From Gossypium raimondii (Eukaryota; Streptophyta; Magnoliopsida; Malvales; Malvaceae): DNA of 64,000 nucleotides. This document shows positions 10,025 to 21,375 of the stretch, one piece after another. The stretch lies in the NCBI RefSeq assembly GCF_025698545.1, contig NC_068569.1, positions 7,068,001 to 7,132,000 of the forward strand, written 5' to 3'. The stretch's first letter is position 1. Each line of letters begins with the position of its first letter. A program made the position numbers and the translations under genes. The notes beneath the pieces were generated by a model. That model did no database searches and was not told where the DNA came from. It saw only the letters and a program-made list of their open reading frames with translations.

Positions 10025-12141
10025 AGCTGCCATTTTGGAATAGGTTTTGGAATGAAATTTGCATGGTTGCTCCTATAATGTTGTTCTTGGCTCATGGCAA
10101 GATAGAGCAAACTGTAAAGGAAAATTTTTTGCCGCTATCTTGGACTTACATGGAATGCAGGTTGTAGCAGGAAGGAAACAAGAAATTACATGGTAAAAGG
10201 CCTAAACAGGTTCGTAGTTTGGTTTTTTTTATTTTTGTCAGAACAGGTTCATAGTTTGTTTGTGAGAGTGAGAGTGGGGCTTACATGTTGTGACAAGATT
10301 ACTGTAAATGCTCAAAATCAATCACCATGTAGGGAATGAGGCTTAAAAGTACATAGGGAATAAGTAGACCTGTCCATGGTAGGGGCAATGCCCACTGACT
10401 GACTACTTACCAAATATGGGAGGTTCGGGTAAAAATATAGGCTGAAATATGGGCTTGGGCAAAAAACGAGGCCCATTTAAAAAGCGGGCAGGCCTCGGCA
10501 CCACTTTTTGGCGGGCACTGCCCTACCACCCAACCCGAATATAATAAATATATATTTTTTATTTTTATTTTTAAATTTTAAAATACTTTTAAAATAAATT
10601 TTTTATATTTTTTTATTTTTAAAATAATTTTTTAATGTTTATTTTAAAATGGGCGGGCAATGGGTAGGGCAGAGCTTATGATATTTTCCCGGGCTGGGCC
10701 TGGGCAAAATTTCAGGCCCATATTTTATGTGTTTTTTTTTTCTTTCCCCGTTTAGTTTTATGTGTATCAAAATTTTGCATCCAAATCTTTTGGATGATTA
10801 AAATTTTCATTAACCCAAAAGAAAAGCCCAAATCTGCTTAAACTTACGACTTCCACTAGTTTGCTGATAGCAAGCATGTCGTCGATGGACTTGTTTAATT
10901 ACACCCTTCTTATATGTAAGAAATACTCAGAAAATTACAGATATTTAGCAATCTTGGCTGATATATAGCATGCGTGCCATCGATGGGCTTGTTTACACCT
11001 TAAAAAACCTATAGATGTTTTGAAAGCTTGGCTGAAATCTTGACTATTAGTTCTCTCTGGTCGGTGATTAATCTTTAAACTACCTCTAAACTCTTATGTT
11101 GTGCTTTTCACTTAATAAATTAAAAAAAGAAGAAGAAGAAGCTTAATGCATGTTTTTGGTTCGAATTTCTCATTTTTATATTTTTATCATTTTTTCTGTC
11201 ATTTTATTTCTTTTACTTTCATTAAAAAAAATGTTCCCTGTTCATCCCTTAATAATAGGCTTAATAAATGTCCACGTGTATTGTTCACATGTTAGTATTT
11301 GATTGATTTAAATAGCAAGGTGAATTTTTAATAAAAATGTTCAAAGGCTAACCTGAGAGATGGAATGAAAATAAATAGATAAAGTGATAAAATAATAATA
11401 ATAAGACCAAAAGTGAGAATTTTACTGCTGTATAAAGGTGAAATAGTTATTAAGCGAATTAAGAACAATTAATAACAAGTTTTCCAGCCCTCATTCAAGT
11501 TTTTTTTTTCTTTTATCCCGAACTTCATTTGTATGCGACAATAAAAAAATATCTGATATATATCGAGCAAACACCATATCCGGAATATCAACAATTTTTG
11601 TTACAAAGAGGGCCGTAGTTTACTTTAGGTATAGAAAAAGATTATGCAAATATCGGGGGATTCGAACTTCAGTTTTGATGAACTTTTGCAGTTCAGCAGT
11701 TGTTTTGGGTGTTTACGTAATAATCACTGGTATTACAGCAGGCTTGCATGCTTCTTTGTATGAATAAAATAAAGCAAAAAAGAAAGAGAGAGAGAGAGAG
11801 GCTATGACTATAGAGATCTAAAGAGAAATCAGTAGCTAAAAAACTAGTTGAGTGTGGCTGCTGGTGGAATGAAATTCAGGATGTCATCAAGAGGGGAACT
11901 TAACGTTCCATTCTTAGCACTAGTAATGCACAAGGTTCTAACTGTAACTGAAGAAAGATGTAAATGTATATATTGACATTGAATTCGTATATTTTGAATG
12001 TAGCATAATATTGGCTGAAAGAAGCTTATAAACTGTGGCTAACTATACACTGCTGATGTTCATCTTTCGTTCTTGCATTTAACTGACACAACACTTATTC
12101 TTTACCAAGATGATCGACGTTATGGATTCAACGGCCGCTGC
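10025..12141. other. Intergenic DNA between the OEP80 fragment and the LecRK pseudogene
   Basis: No coding region recognised. It contains the degraded hAT-like MITE at 10365-10706, a GA-rich run near 11783-11800 and ordinary AT-rich sequence. The 3' untranslated sequence of the kinase pseudogene probably lies in the last few hundred bases. Confidence 0.55.
10365..10706. mobile_element. Degraded hAT-like MITE, relative of the one in copia-1
   Basis: Reads as a diverged reverse complement of 1545-1940. Shared blocks include GCAGGCCTCGGCACCACTTT, the AT-rich core, and TTATGATATTTTCCCGGGC. The left terminus TAGACCTGTCCATGG is a decayed form of TAGAGGTGCTCATGGGC. The right terminal repeat is not recognisable, so it is probably truncated. 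Confidence 0.75.
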
Positions 12142-14185
12142 TTAGGATAGACATGGGCTAGAACAGGAATTGGCAGAAACAGAATTTTCTTCATATGATG
12201 TCGCTAAAGACACAACACAATCTGTAGATGCTATATGCTCAACTGTCATCATGTCAGTTCTAACAGTAACACCATCCAACGGTATCCCGGGCAAGGTAAC
12301 AATTCCATCCAAATATTGTACCATCTGCCTCGTGCTCGGCCCATTTGCTGCTATGGGGTTTGTACAGAGAAGGCCTAGTTTCAAAACCAACTCCATTTCA
12401 TCTGCCACATATTCGCCTTCCAGTCTAGGATCGGCTGCATAGAGAATAGCTCCTGCTTTCCATAATTCAAGAACCCTATCAGTCAAAAACGTCTCTTCAG
12501 GCTCTAGTTGTGGCTCCAGGGGTTTCCTTCCACTTGCTAATTCAAGAATAAAGATTCCAAAGGCAAACACATCAGTGCTGGTAGTAGCCTTGCCAGTTCG
12601 AGTTAGCTCTGGTGCTATGTATCCTATAGTCCCAACCAGACTAGTAGTTTATAGAGTCGAACCATGATCACATAATCGGGCAAGACCAAAGTCTCCTAAC
12701 CTTCCATTAAAGTTAGCGTCTAACAGAATATTGCTAGCTTTTACATCTCTGTGAAGAACAACTTGCTCCCACTCTTCATGAAGGTAAAGCAGTGCAGATG
12801 CTACTCCTTTAAGAATCTGAAACCGTTGATCCCAACTAAGGTTTGGCTTTGAATTGTTAAATAGGAATTTGTCTAGACTTCCATTAGGCATATATACATA
12901 GACCAAGAGAAGCTCTCCTTTTCGCCGGCAGTAGCCGAGGAGCTGCACCAAGTTCCTATGCCTTAACCTTCCCATGCTGACAATTTCTGAAACAAATTCC
13001 TTCATTCCTTCTTCTGAATTATGGGAGATTCTCTTGACTGCAACTTGTTCGCTTGAAGACGGTAACACTCCTCTATAAACCTTTCCGAAACCCCGACGTC
13101 CTAGTAGCTCTTTCTCTTTAAAACCCTCTGTTGCTTTATAGAGATCCTTGAAAGAAAATCTTTGAGGGCTATATTCTTTTTCCCAGTCTTCGCGTATCTC
13201 TACATATGTTTTCCTTCTTACAACATATGCAAATGCGCCACCAAAGATTGTCACAAGCAAAGCAATCACAACTATTACAGGGATAATAATTTGTAAATCT
13301 CCATTCGCCTTTGATTTTCTCCGAGGAAGTGAAGGAAGCTTTGAGTAGTCTAGGCTTTGAGCTTTCCCAATTTTACTGAAGCTCCACCCCAGAATATACT
13401 GACTGCTAACCACTTCACCAGTTGATGAAGAGAAACCAACATACATAGAATCCAATAAAACATTGAAAGATCAACGGTTGTTGATAAACGCGGTTGGCTC
13501 GGTTTATTGCTTCCCATAGGAGCTAGTGTTACATTCAGCAACTTGTCCACTTCCTCGAATCGATCCACAGCTGCATTGGATTTCCATTTAAGAGTTCCAA
13601 GCTTCTATTTTGCCCTTCATCTTCGACGAAGTATGCTGTCGGAGCTGATTCCAAGGATCTCAAGTTGTTCACGTCAATGCCAACATGGTCCCCGTTGATG
13701 GCTCCAAATTCAGGGCTTTGAACTGTGTCTAGCTCTATAGCAAACACATGGTTTGAAGAAAGGCCATTGCTTGAAGAATTAAAAAGTCCCAAGTATTGGT
13801 TTGAAATAGCCCCTATCAGCTCCATGGTAGGTGCAATAGTGAACGCAATACCATGGCCACCACTAGGATCGGTTTCTTCTGGGACAATGGCAAACACAAA
13901 GTTGGCCGAAAATGAAAGGGAATCAGAGATGTTAGATGAGGAGTTGTTGAACTTGAGGGGAAAAGGGAAGAAAGCACGGCCGATTTGTCTCTTTGAAGTG
14001 TTGGTTAGCTGTAATAGACCATTGGGTTGAATCTCAGCAATCCCATTGTGATGCCGGTTGGCTCCATTAAAGCCATTGAAGATGAACTGGTTTTCCACTT
14101 GGGAATGGGATAGCGCAAACTGCTCTAACAACATAAGAAATGTCATCAGAATAGGGATTGATCGAAGAACTGCAGTAGCAGACAT
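12142..14185 (-). pseudogene. L-type lectin-domain receptor kinase, inactivated
   Basis: Intronless, read on the minus strand from ATG 14183-14185. The order is a signal peptide (hydrophobic residues 8-28), a legume-lectin ectodomain (SGGHGIAFTIAP, HVGIDVNNL), a membrane span ([20 protein letters not shown]) and a Ser/Thr kinase. The kinase has a nucleotide loop GRRGFG, lysine in [15 protein letters not shown] and DFGLA. This is the layout of plant LecRKs, membrane receptors often linked to defence. Three lesions break it: a one-base deletion near 13550 (WID/EEVD), a one-base deletion near 13455-13465 (SMF/LDSM), and TAA at 12649-12651 between DFGLA and the APE motif, where a CAA codon would fit. 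Reading resumes in frame to the stop at 12142. The glycine loop (GRRGFG) and [12 protein letters not shown] also depart from the usual GxGGFG and [12 protein letters not shown]. Sequencing error could explain one lesion but hardly all three. Confidence 0.88.
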
Positions 14186-15674
14186 TGATAGAAGAAAATA
14201 AAAAAGATGGCAAAATCAGTTTTTGTTTATATCAAGAATCTAACTGTGAGTTCTTTCCCGTCCTTTATATTTCCAAGGATTTGCAACAGTCAATAGCTTT
14301 GACTTAATCTCTTTGGTCTAAATTTTATCGCCAAAATAGAAATATCCATAATTTCGTTGATGCCCTCGTTTTATTTAAGAGTTGAAAGAGCAATAGAAAA
14401 CTTCAGTCTCCATTTGAAAGGGTATGCTTTTTTTTTGTCCATTTATCATGAAGAAAGTTTCGAAAAGGAGTCCCCAGCATGAGATGGACTGGCTTTGATA
14501 TGGAATCTTATTAGATTCATCAATGTTGAGAACAGCGTGAAGGAAATGGAGGTGATTACCGAGCTAGGTAACGTATATTATGATTGTTGACATTCAATTC
14601 AATTTTGGTGTATGCTAGTAGGACCGGCGACTTGGGATCTAATAAAAACTAATATTTTTCAATCCTTTTTTCTTTTTCTTGTAGGGAGTGCTTTTTTCTC
14701 AGCATGCTAATATTTTTCAACTGATTAGGTGAGAAGTTATTTCTTGGATACAAATTTGATGATGTTGATCCTTCAAACTGAGATTTCCGGCAACTTTCTT
14801 ATTAGAAACACCCTGGTCCAGAAATGAGAAAGGTGTCTTGGCATCAGGGATTAAATTTACCCTTAACTTGGTTCCAATATTATTTTCCTTCCTATTCATA
14901 ACTGCAATATACCAGAAAAAAATTGAGGGGGCAGGGATCAATTTAAGTTACCATATGACCTACCTCACAAATCTTCAAATAGTGTTTCAATAGTCATAAT
15001 TATTTAAGTAGATATTTATTAAATAATTTTGTTTATTGCTAAAAATATGACTATTCATTTGGTAGTTAACTAGTTTTAATCTTATGAACAGACATGAGAC
15101 CTCCTATAAATAGAAGAGAAATTTCATTTGTTTTATAAAAAAATACTACAAATTTTTTTTATAGAAATTAATATTCTTGCTATGCTCTGTTTAGTGTTCA
15201 ATGGATTGTTTTCGTCAATGCAAAGCGTAGACGGTCATTGAGTTTCATTGTAACATCAAGATTCATTTGTCAATAACTCTTTTACATATCATAATATAAG
15301 TAGGGGCAAAAAGAATCTTAAAATAAAGTGATGTTGATACAAGCCTTAAAGCCTTTGTTAATTTCTCATAAATTCTTTTCCACCCCACACACCAATAAAT
15401 ATGAAATTTGTTTGTGTGCAAATATATTGATTTGACAGTCGGCCACGGTTCAATGGGAAATTGTATTTTTAATCGTAAAATGGATTCGTCACGGTTCAAT
15501 GGAAGGTTATATTTTAAACCTTAAAATGGATCAATAAAAATCTATCTAGAAGAGAAAATTAACGAACACTATCAATATTTAGAAATGGAATCCATGATTA
15601 GATCGGTTTAATGATACTTAAATAAATAATAAAGAATTTATAAAATAAAAATATTAAAAATTTATATATCAATT
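14186..15674. other. Intergenic DNA upstream of the LecRK pseudogene
   Basis: It holds the presumed kinase promoter at its left end (a TATA-like AATATAAAGG on the minus strand near 14264-14273) and otherwise AT-rich sequence with no recognisable gene. Confidence 0.5.
14288..14304. promoter_or_regulatory. Pair of W-box cores upstream of the LecRK
   Basis: TTGACT occurs on the minus strand at 14288-14293 and on the plus strand at 14299-14304, about 105-120 bp upstream of the kinase ATG. TTGAC(C/T) is the WRKY-factor binding core, and paired W-boxes are common in defence-gene promoters. Function here is inferred only. Confidence 0.4.
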
Positions 15675-16080
15675 GGGTAAACTGCAAAAATAATCACTTT
15701 TATTTACCTCAGATTACATTTTAATCACTTATGTTTGAAATGTTATGTTTTAGTCACTTACATTATCGTTTTATTACGAAGCGGTCACTCTACTATTAAA
15801 CTCCGTTACCTCCTTAACCATGGTCCTATATGGTAGTCCAGATGGGTTTTAAATATCAATTTGAATGTCTAGTTGTTGGGATGAAAATATGTTTTTAATT
15901 AAATAAATTTAATTTGGACTATTACATAGGACTGCCGTTAGGAAGATGACGGAGTTTAACGGTAGAGTGACTACTTCGTAACAAAACGATAATATAAGTG
16001 ACTAAAATATAAGATTTTAAACATAAATCACTACAATATAATATAAAATAAACAAAAGTAATTATTTTTATAATTTACCC
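15675..16080. mobile_element. Foldback/MULE-type MITE with long inverted arms
   Basis: A 406-bp sequence that begins GGGTAAACTGCAAAAATAAT and ends in its near complement. Arms of about 160 bp (15675-15840 and 15910-16080) share GTCACTCTAC, AACTCCGTTA and TAGTCACTTA-type blocks in inverted order around a loop at about 15850-15905. There is no transposase. The long arms suggest a Mutator-like MITE. A clear 9-bp target duplication was not found. Confidence 0.75.
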
Positions 16081-16272
16081 TGAAATAATTCAACCGTCAA
16101 ATGGTCCAACGGGTCTGACATGCTGGTAAATGTAAACTAAAGCTATCAAAGTTTTGTGTCTAATTACATTGAAATCCCCGGTTAAAAATAAACTAAAACT
16201 AAATCGTGCCATGTTGCCACAACTGGAGACATTGTAGATGTCGCCCAATCTGAATGAACCCAAGGTTCAACC

Positions 16273-19200
16273 ATGATTCATAATGAAGCTCAGTACTGCA
16301 ATGAACGACTCCCTTTTAAGTCTTTAGCCACTCTCACCCACTCTCCTAAAACCTGTTTCCAAAAGCAAAGAAATTGGTTCAAGCTTACAGTGTCTCCTTT
16401 ATTTACTCCTCAAACCCATAAAAAAAACCTTGAAAACGAAATGCATTCTTTCGCTGCCCAATCCCATCTCCTTCCCTCTTCCATCCGCCGGCAATGGCCT
16501 GCTTCTTCCTCCCGCGCTTCCCCACGCCCCACCAAAATTAAATGTCTCCTCCCTTCTCGAAACCCTGAACCCCAGAAGCCCACTTCCCTCTTCAGACCTC
16601 TCGCGCTTGCCTCCGCTTCCGCTGCCACTCTCTTTATCCGCATCACTCCCATTTCCACCCTTCTCAGTGTAGGCGGCGGGGAATACAATTTTGGCGGAAC
16701 CGGCGGTGGAGGAGGAGGAGGTGGTGGTTCTGGTGGTGGTGATGGAAGCAGCGGCAACTTTTGGGAAAAGTTCTTTGCGCCTTCGCCGGCAATTGCGGAC
16801 GATAATAACCAATCCCAAGAATGGGATTCTCATGGATTACCAGCCAACATAGTAGTTCAACTTAACAAGCTCAGCGGGTTCAAAAAGTACAAGCTTTCAG
16901 ATATTTCATTCTTCGACCGACGGCGATGGACCACGGTTGGAACTGAAGATTCGTTCTTTGAAATGGTTTCGTTGAGACCAGGAGGGATCTACACAAAAAC
17001 CCAATTACAAAAAGAGCTTGAAACTTTAGCAACTTGTGGAATGTTCGAGAAAGTTGATATGGAAGGCAAAACTAACCCAGATGGAACCTTGGGATTAACC
17101 ATTTCTTTTACAGAAAGCACTTGGCAATCAGCTGATAGGTTTAGGTGTATAAATGTGGGGCTAATGGCTCAATCCAAGCCTATTGAAATGGACCCTGATA
17201 TGACAGATAAGGAGAAATTGGAGTATTATAAGAGCCAAGAGAAGGACTATAAGAGAAGGATTGAGAGAGCTAGGCCTTGTTTGTTGCCGGTGCAAGTGCA
17301 TAGAGAAGTGTTGCAGATGTTGAGGGACCAGGGGAAAGTGAGCGCTAGGTTGTTGCAGAAGATAAGGGATAGGGTTCAGAAATGGTACCATGATGAAGGG
17401 TATGCTTGTGCTCAGGTTGTCAACTTTGGGAACCTGAATACTAAGGAAGTGGTTTGTGAGGTTGTGGAAGGGGATATTACACAGCTTGTGATTCAATTCC
17501 AGGATAAGCTTGGGAATGTTGTTGAAGGGAACACCCAGCTTCCTGTTGTCAGGAGAGAGTTGCCTAGACAGGTAGAGTTGATGGCTATGGCTTGGTTTTT
17601 ATTTTCTTCCTGTTTTGAATGTTTTAAGGGTAGTTTCTGAGCCACTAAGAAACTATTGAAGGGTCACATTTTGCATTCTGATAGTTGTTATGGTTTTTTA
17701 CCTTCAATGCTAGTTGTAATAGGTTTGATCTTTGCCCTTCAAGTATATAACTCTAGAAGCATATATTTAATTTTTTTTCTATATTCAGAAGCTGCAAAAA
17801 ATCAGAGAAGAAAACTTGATATAGCTGAACAGAAAATAGCAGATCAAATGTAGACGGGGGGGGGGGGGGGTAACAATTATGTGAATAACAAGTAAAGCAC
17901 TGACTTTGCTGCTCATGAATAGGCTCTCTGAAACTATAGATTTGCTGATAAGATATGTGTCTTCATTTCAACTAGTAATGAGCGATCTTTTGTTGATTGG
18001 AGTGTTCGGTTTCGCACTCCTGTGGATGGATTGTTAGTTTATACCTTCAGTTATAGAGTTGCTAAATATGCCTGTTTATTCAGTGCCTGAAATATTGTAT
18101 TCTTGGTTCCTCATTTAAAGTTTCACTGTTGAAGGTGATTAATTGTTGATTTACGTCTGTGCTTTTGATTTACAGCTTCGACAAGGCAACGTCTTTAATA
18201 TTGAAGCTGGGAAACAAGCCCTGAGGAACGTTAACTCACTTGCTTTGTTTTCAAATATCGAAGTGAACCCACGACCTGATGAGAAGAATGAGGGAGGCAT
18301 CATTGTTGAGATAAAGCTCAAAGAGCTGGATCAAAAATCAGCTGAAGTCAGTACAGAGTGGAGTATTGTACCTGGACGTGGGGGGCGTCCCACATTGGTA
18401 TGCGAATCTAGTTTTATTTTTTTACTCTGTGATTCCACACGTAGATGATAAGCTATTGCGGCTTAAACTAAAAAGCTCTGACTTAAGTTGTTTGCATACT
18501 ATGCTTTCGTTTTCTGTTCAGGCTTCACTTCAACCTGGTGGAACTGTCTCTTTTGAGCACCGAAATCTCAAAGGTCTTAACAGATCTATTCTTGGTTCAT
18601 TAACCACCAGCAACTTTTTTAACCCTCAGGTGATTTCTCCTAAATATGCATGTTGTCCTCTCTCTCTCAGTTGAGGTTTTTTTCATTGAGTAGTTCACCT
18701 GTGATTAGTGGAAAATTTTCATCCTAGGGTGTTCTGCTTATTCTTTTTTTTTTTTTCAGGATGATCTTGCTTTCAAGCTAGAATATGTGCATCCTTATTT
18801 AGATGGTGTTTATAATCCACGCAACCGGACCCTTCGTGCAAGCTGCTTCAACAGCAGGAAACTGAGCCCAGTTTTCACTGGTGGCCCTGGAGTTGATGAA
18901 GTCCCACCAATATGGGTTGACAGAGCTGGTGTTAAAGCTAACATTACCGAGGTAATCTGCTATATCAATAACAGTTCCAGAAGTGATTTTTGGATTATAT
19001 GTACCATTGAATCAGTTGTAATCAATCTGACTCTCACAGAATTTCACCCGTCAAAGTAAATTCACTTATGGACTTGTGATGGAAGAGATAACAATGCGAG
19101 ATGAAAGCAGTCATATTGCCTCAAATGGTCAAAGGGTGCTGCCAAGTGGTGGCATCAGTGCAGATGGACCTCCTACTACTCTCAGTGGTACTGGTGTTGA

Positions 19201-20347
19201 TAGAATGGCATTTCTACAGGCAAATATCACACGTGATAATACTAAGTTCATAAATGGAGCTATAGTTGGTGAGAGGAATGTGTTCCAGGTTAGCCCATAT
19301 TTATATTGTAAATCTTTTGAGTGAACTAGGTACTCTCTCTTGGCTGATATTTTTCAATGTTGGGAATGAGGTGACAGCTTTGATAGTATTACACATTTTC
19401 TTGAAACATGTTGGTAAATGGACCTTAATATATCAGATTTATTCTTAGACAGGTAACAACATCATTCTCATTTTAGCATTATGGCAATTCCTTATGGAAT
19501 AAGCATAATTGCCCAGTTTTCTGGTTGTTGGATATTGGCATTTTGAAATTGCTCAAATTTATCTTAAGTGACCTATTACCTACAAAAGTTGTTTATTCAT
19601 AAATCTACTTTCATCTTTGCTTAAAATTTTGCTTCCTAGCTTATTGCTGGCATTTATTTACTCAATGCAGGTGGATCAAGGACTTGGTATTGGCAGCAAG
19701 TTTCCATTCTTTAACCGCCACCAATTAACACTTACCAGATTTCTCCAACTAAAGCAAGTGGAAGAAGGTGCTGATAAACCCCCACCACCTGTTCTAGTCC
19801 TTCATGGCCATTATGGAGGCTGTGTGGGCGACCTTCCAAGTTATGATGCTTTTACTCTTGGAGGCCCCTATTCTGTGAGAGGTTATAACATGGGTGAATT
19901 AGGTGCAGCCAGAAACATTCTTGAGGTATAATGCTTTCCTAATCTCTTCTTTATCTTTTGATGTCTTCATCCAGTGTATTTCATGGGAAATGTGAGCTGA
20001 AGGGGAGGATTCTGATAACAAAAGAACCCTGGGGGAGCTAGTTAACTATTTACATCACATGAAATGACTGTATTTATTTGAAATCCTTTTCCTGATGTTA
20101 CCTGCAGCTTGGAGCTGAGATTAGAATACCAGTGAGAAATACACATGTTTATGCATTTGCAGAGCATGGGAATGATCTAGGAAGTTCAAAGGATGTAAAG
20201 GGGAACCCAACAGAGGTATACAGGCGAATGGGCCATGGTTCATCATATGGTGTTGGTGTCAAGCTAGGTCAAGTGCGAGCTGAGTATGCTGTTGACCATA
20301 ACACCGGAACTGGTGCAGTCTTCTTCAGATTCGGAGAAAGATATTAA
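16273..20347 (+). CDS. OEP80: OEP80 (Toc75-V), chloroplast outer-envelope BamA/Omp85 protein
   Basis: OEP80 is an Omp85-family beta-barrel protein of the chloroplast outer envelope; in Arabidopsis it is essential and thought to help insert barrel proteins. Seven exons join in frame, every boundary GT-AG and phase 0: 16273-17571, 18176-18397, 18522-18629, 18760-18951, 19040-19288, 19671-19925 and 20108-20347. The product is 854 residues from the first ATG, or 798 from ATG 16441 (MHSFAAQ); I cannot decide between them, and the shorter is nearer the family's usual length. Exon 1 holds a Ser/Pro-rich N-terminus, a glycine run and POTRA-type repeats. Exons 2-7 give the barrel (GRGGRPTL, SFEHRNLKGLNRS, GGPYSVRGYNMGE), ending in the terminal strand FFRFGERY. 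Intron 1 has a 14-base G run near 17855. A broken partial copy of exon 1 lies at 9628-10024. Confidence 0.95.
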
Positions 20348-21375
20348 TATGAGATCTAGGGTCAAATTTTGCAGTGAGATGCAGGGAACTAGGTATACCA
20401 TTTAATCGGCTTTCTTGTTTGAAATAATAATTTCTAGTTTTAGATCACAAGGAAATTGTTGGTTTGTGAGTAACACTTTCCATAATTCCCGAAGCCCCCT
20501 TTGCCTATTATATGTATATATCTTCCTAAAGCAAACTCAATAGAACTTGTTCATGGTATGCTGTCATGGACTAAGTTTTGTCTTGATCCCCTTGCGCATT
20601 TGATTTGAATTTGTGATCTTGAATATCTTCTCAAGTAATAAGCAAGTCACAAGTTGGTCCAGAAAACCGCTCCCTGTTTTATCGAATTGCTTTACCTTTC
20701 TGTTGTTTGCTTCTACTTCTTCATCTATGCTGAGCTATTTCCTCAGAAATTCCTCTCCAATAGCTTGCCAAGGCTGAATTCAACTAGTTAAGCAGGACTG
20801 TTCATTCTTGATATTTGATCAGAGGATCAAAAACGTATGAATTTGTAATCCACATGATTTACAGTGAACCAAAATTTTTAATCATATATTGGTACTGCAA
20901 AACACGATAACATCATATGATAATTTCCTCTCCCAAGCTTTTTGGCTTTTCTCGTCAAGACACTACATAAATCGATTCAAGTCCAGTAAAAAAAATTGGC
21001 AATCCATTTTTTTTTTAATATAAACGAATTGACTTTTTTAAATGAAGTTTATCCGTATCTAAGAATAACAGAAATAAGCTCAACTCGTAGCAAATTATGG
21101 CAAAACATATAAACCGTGATTTTTGGATGCAAAATGCTCTTGCTTTGGTTTGTAAGAGAAGTGAAATGGCTTGAACCAAAAAAGAAAAACTGAAGTGGTG
21201 GTGGAAGGTGGTCCATGGCTTGTAATAGCTATATCAACGGTTCACAAAGGTTGTCTAATCTAATGTCTCCTTTGACGGTAAGGAATAAAACCCAAAATAC
21301 CAAAGCACTCCATTATCCATATTTTTAAGTCCTAAAATGATAGTTCTTTTGTACTAGGGACCAAGAACGCCGGCC
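20348..21375. other. Intergenic DNA between OEP80 and the PPR gene
   Basis: It contains the OEP80 3' untranslated region and the PPR promoter. No further gene or repeat recognised. Confidence 0.6.

Noticed and set aside
16399-16833. Proline/glycine-rich antisense ORFs in OEP80 exon 1
   Set aside because: They are shadows of the GC-rich start of OEP80.
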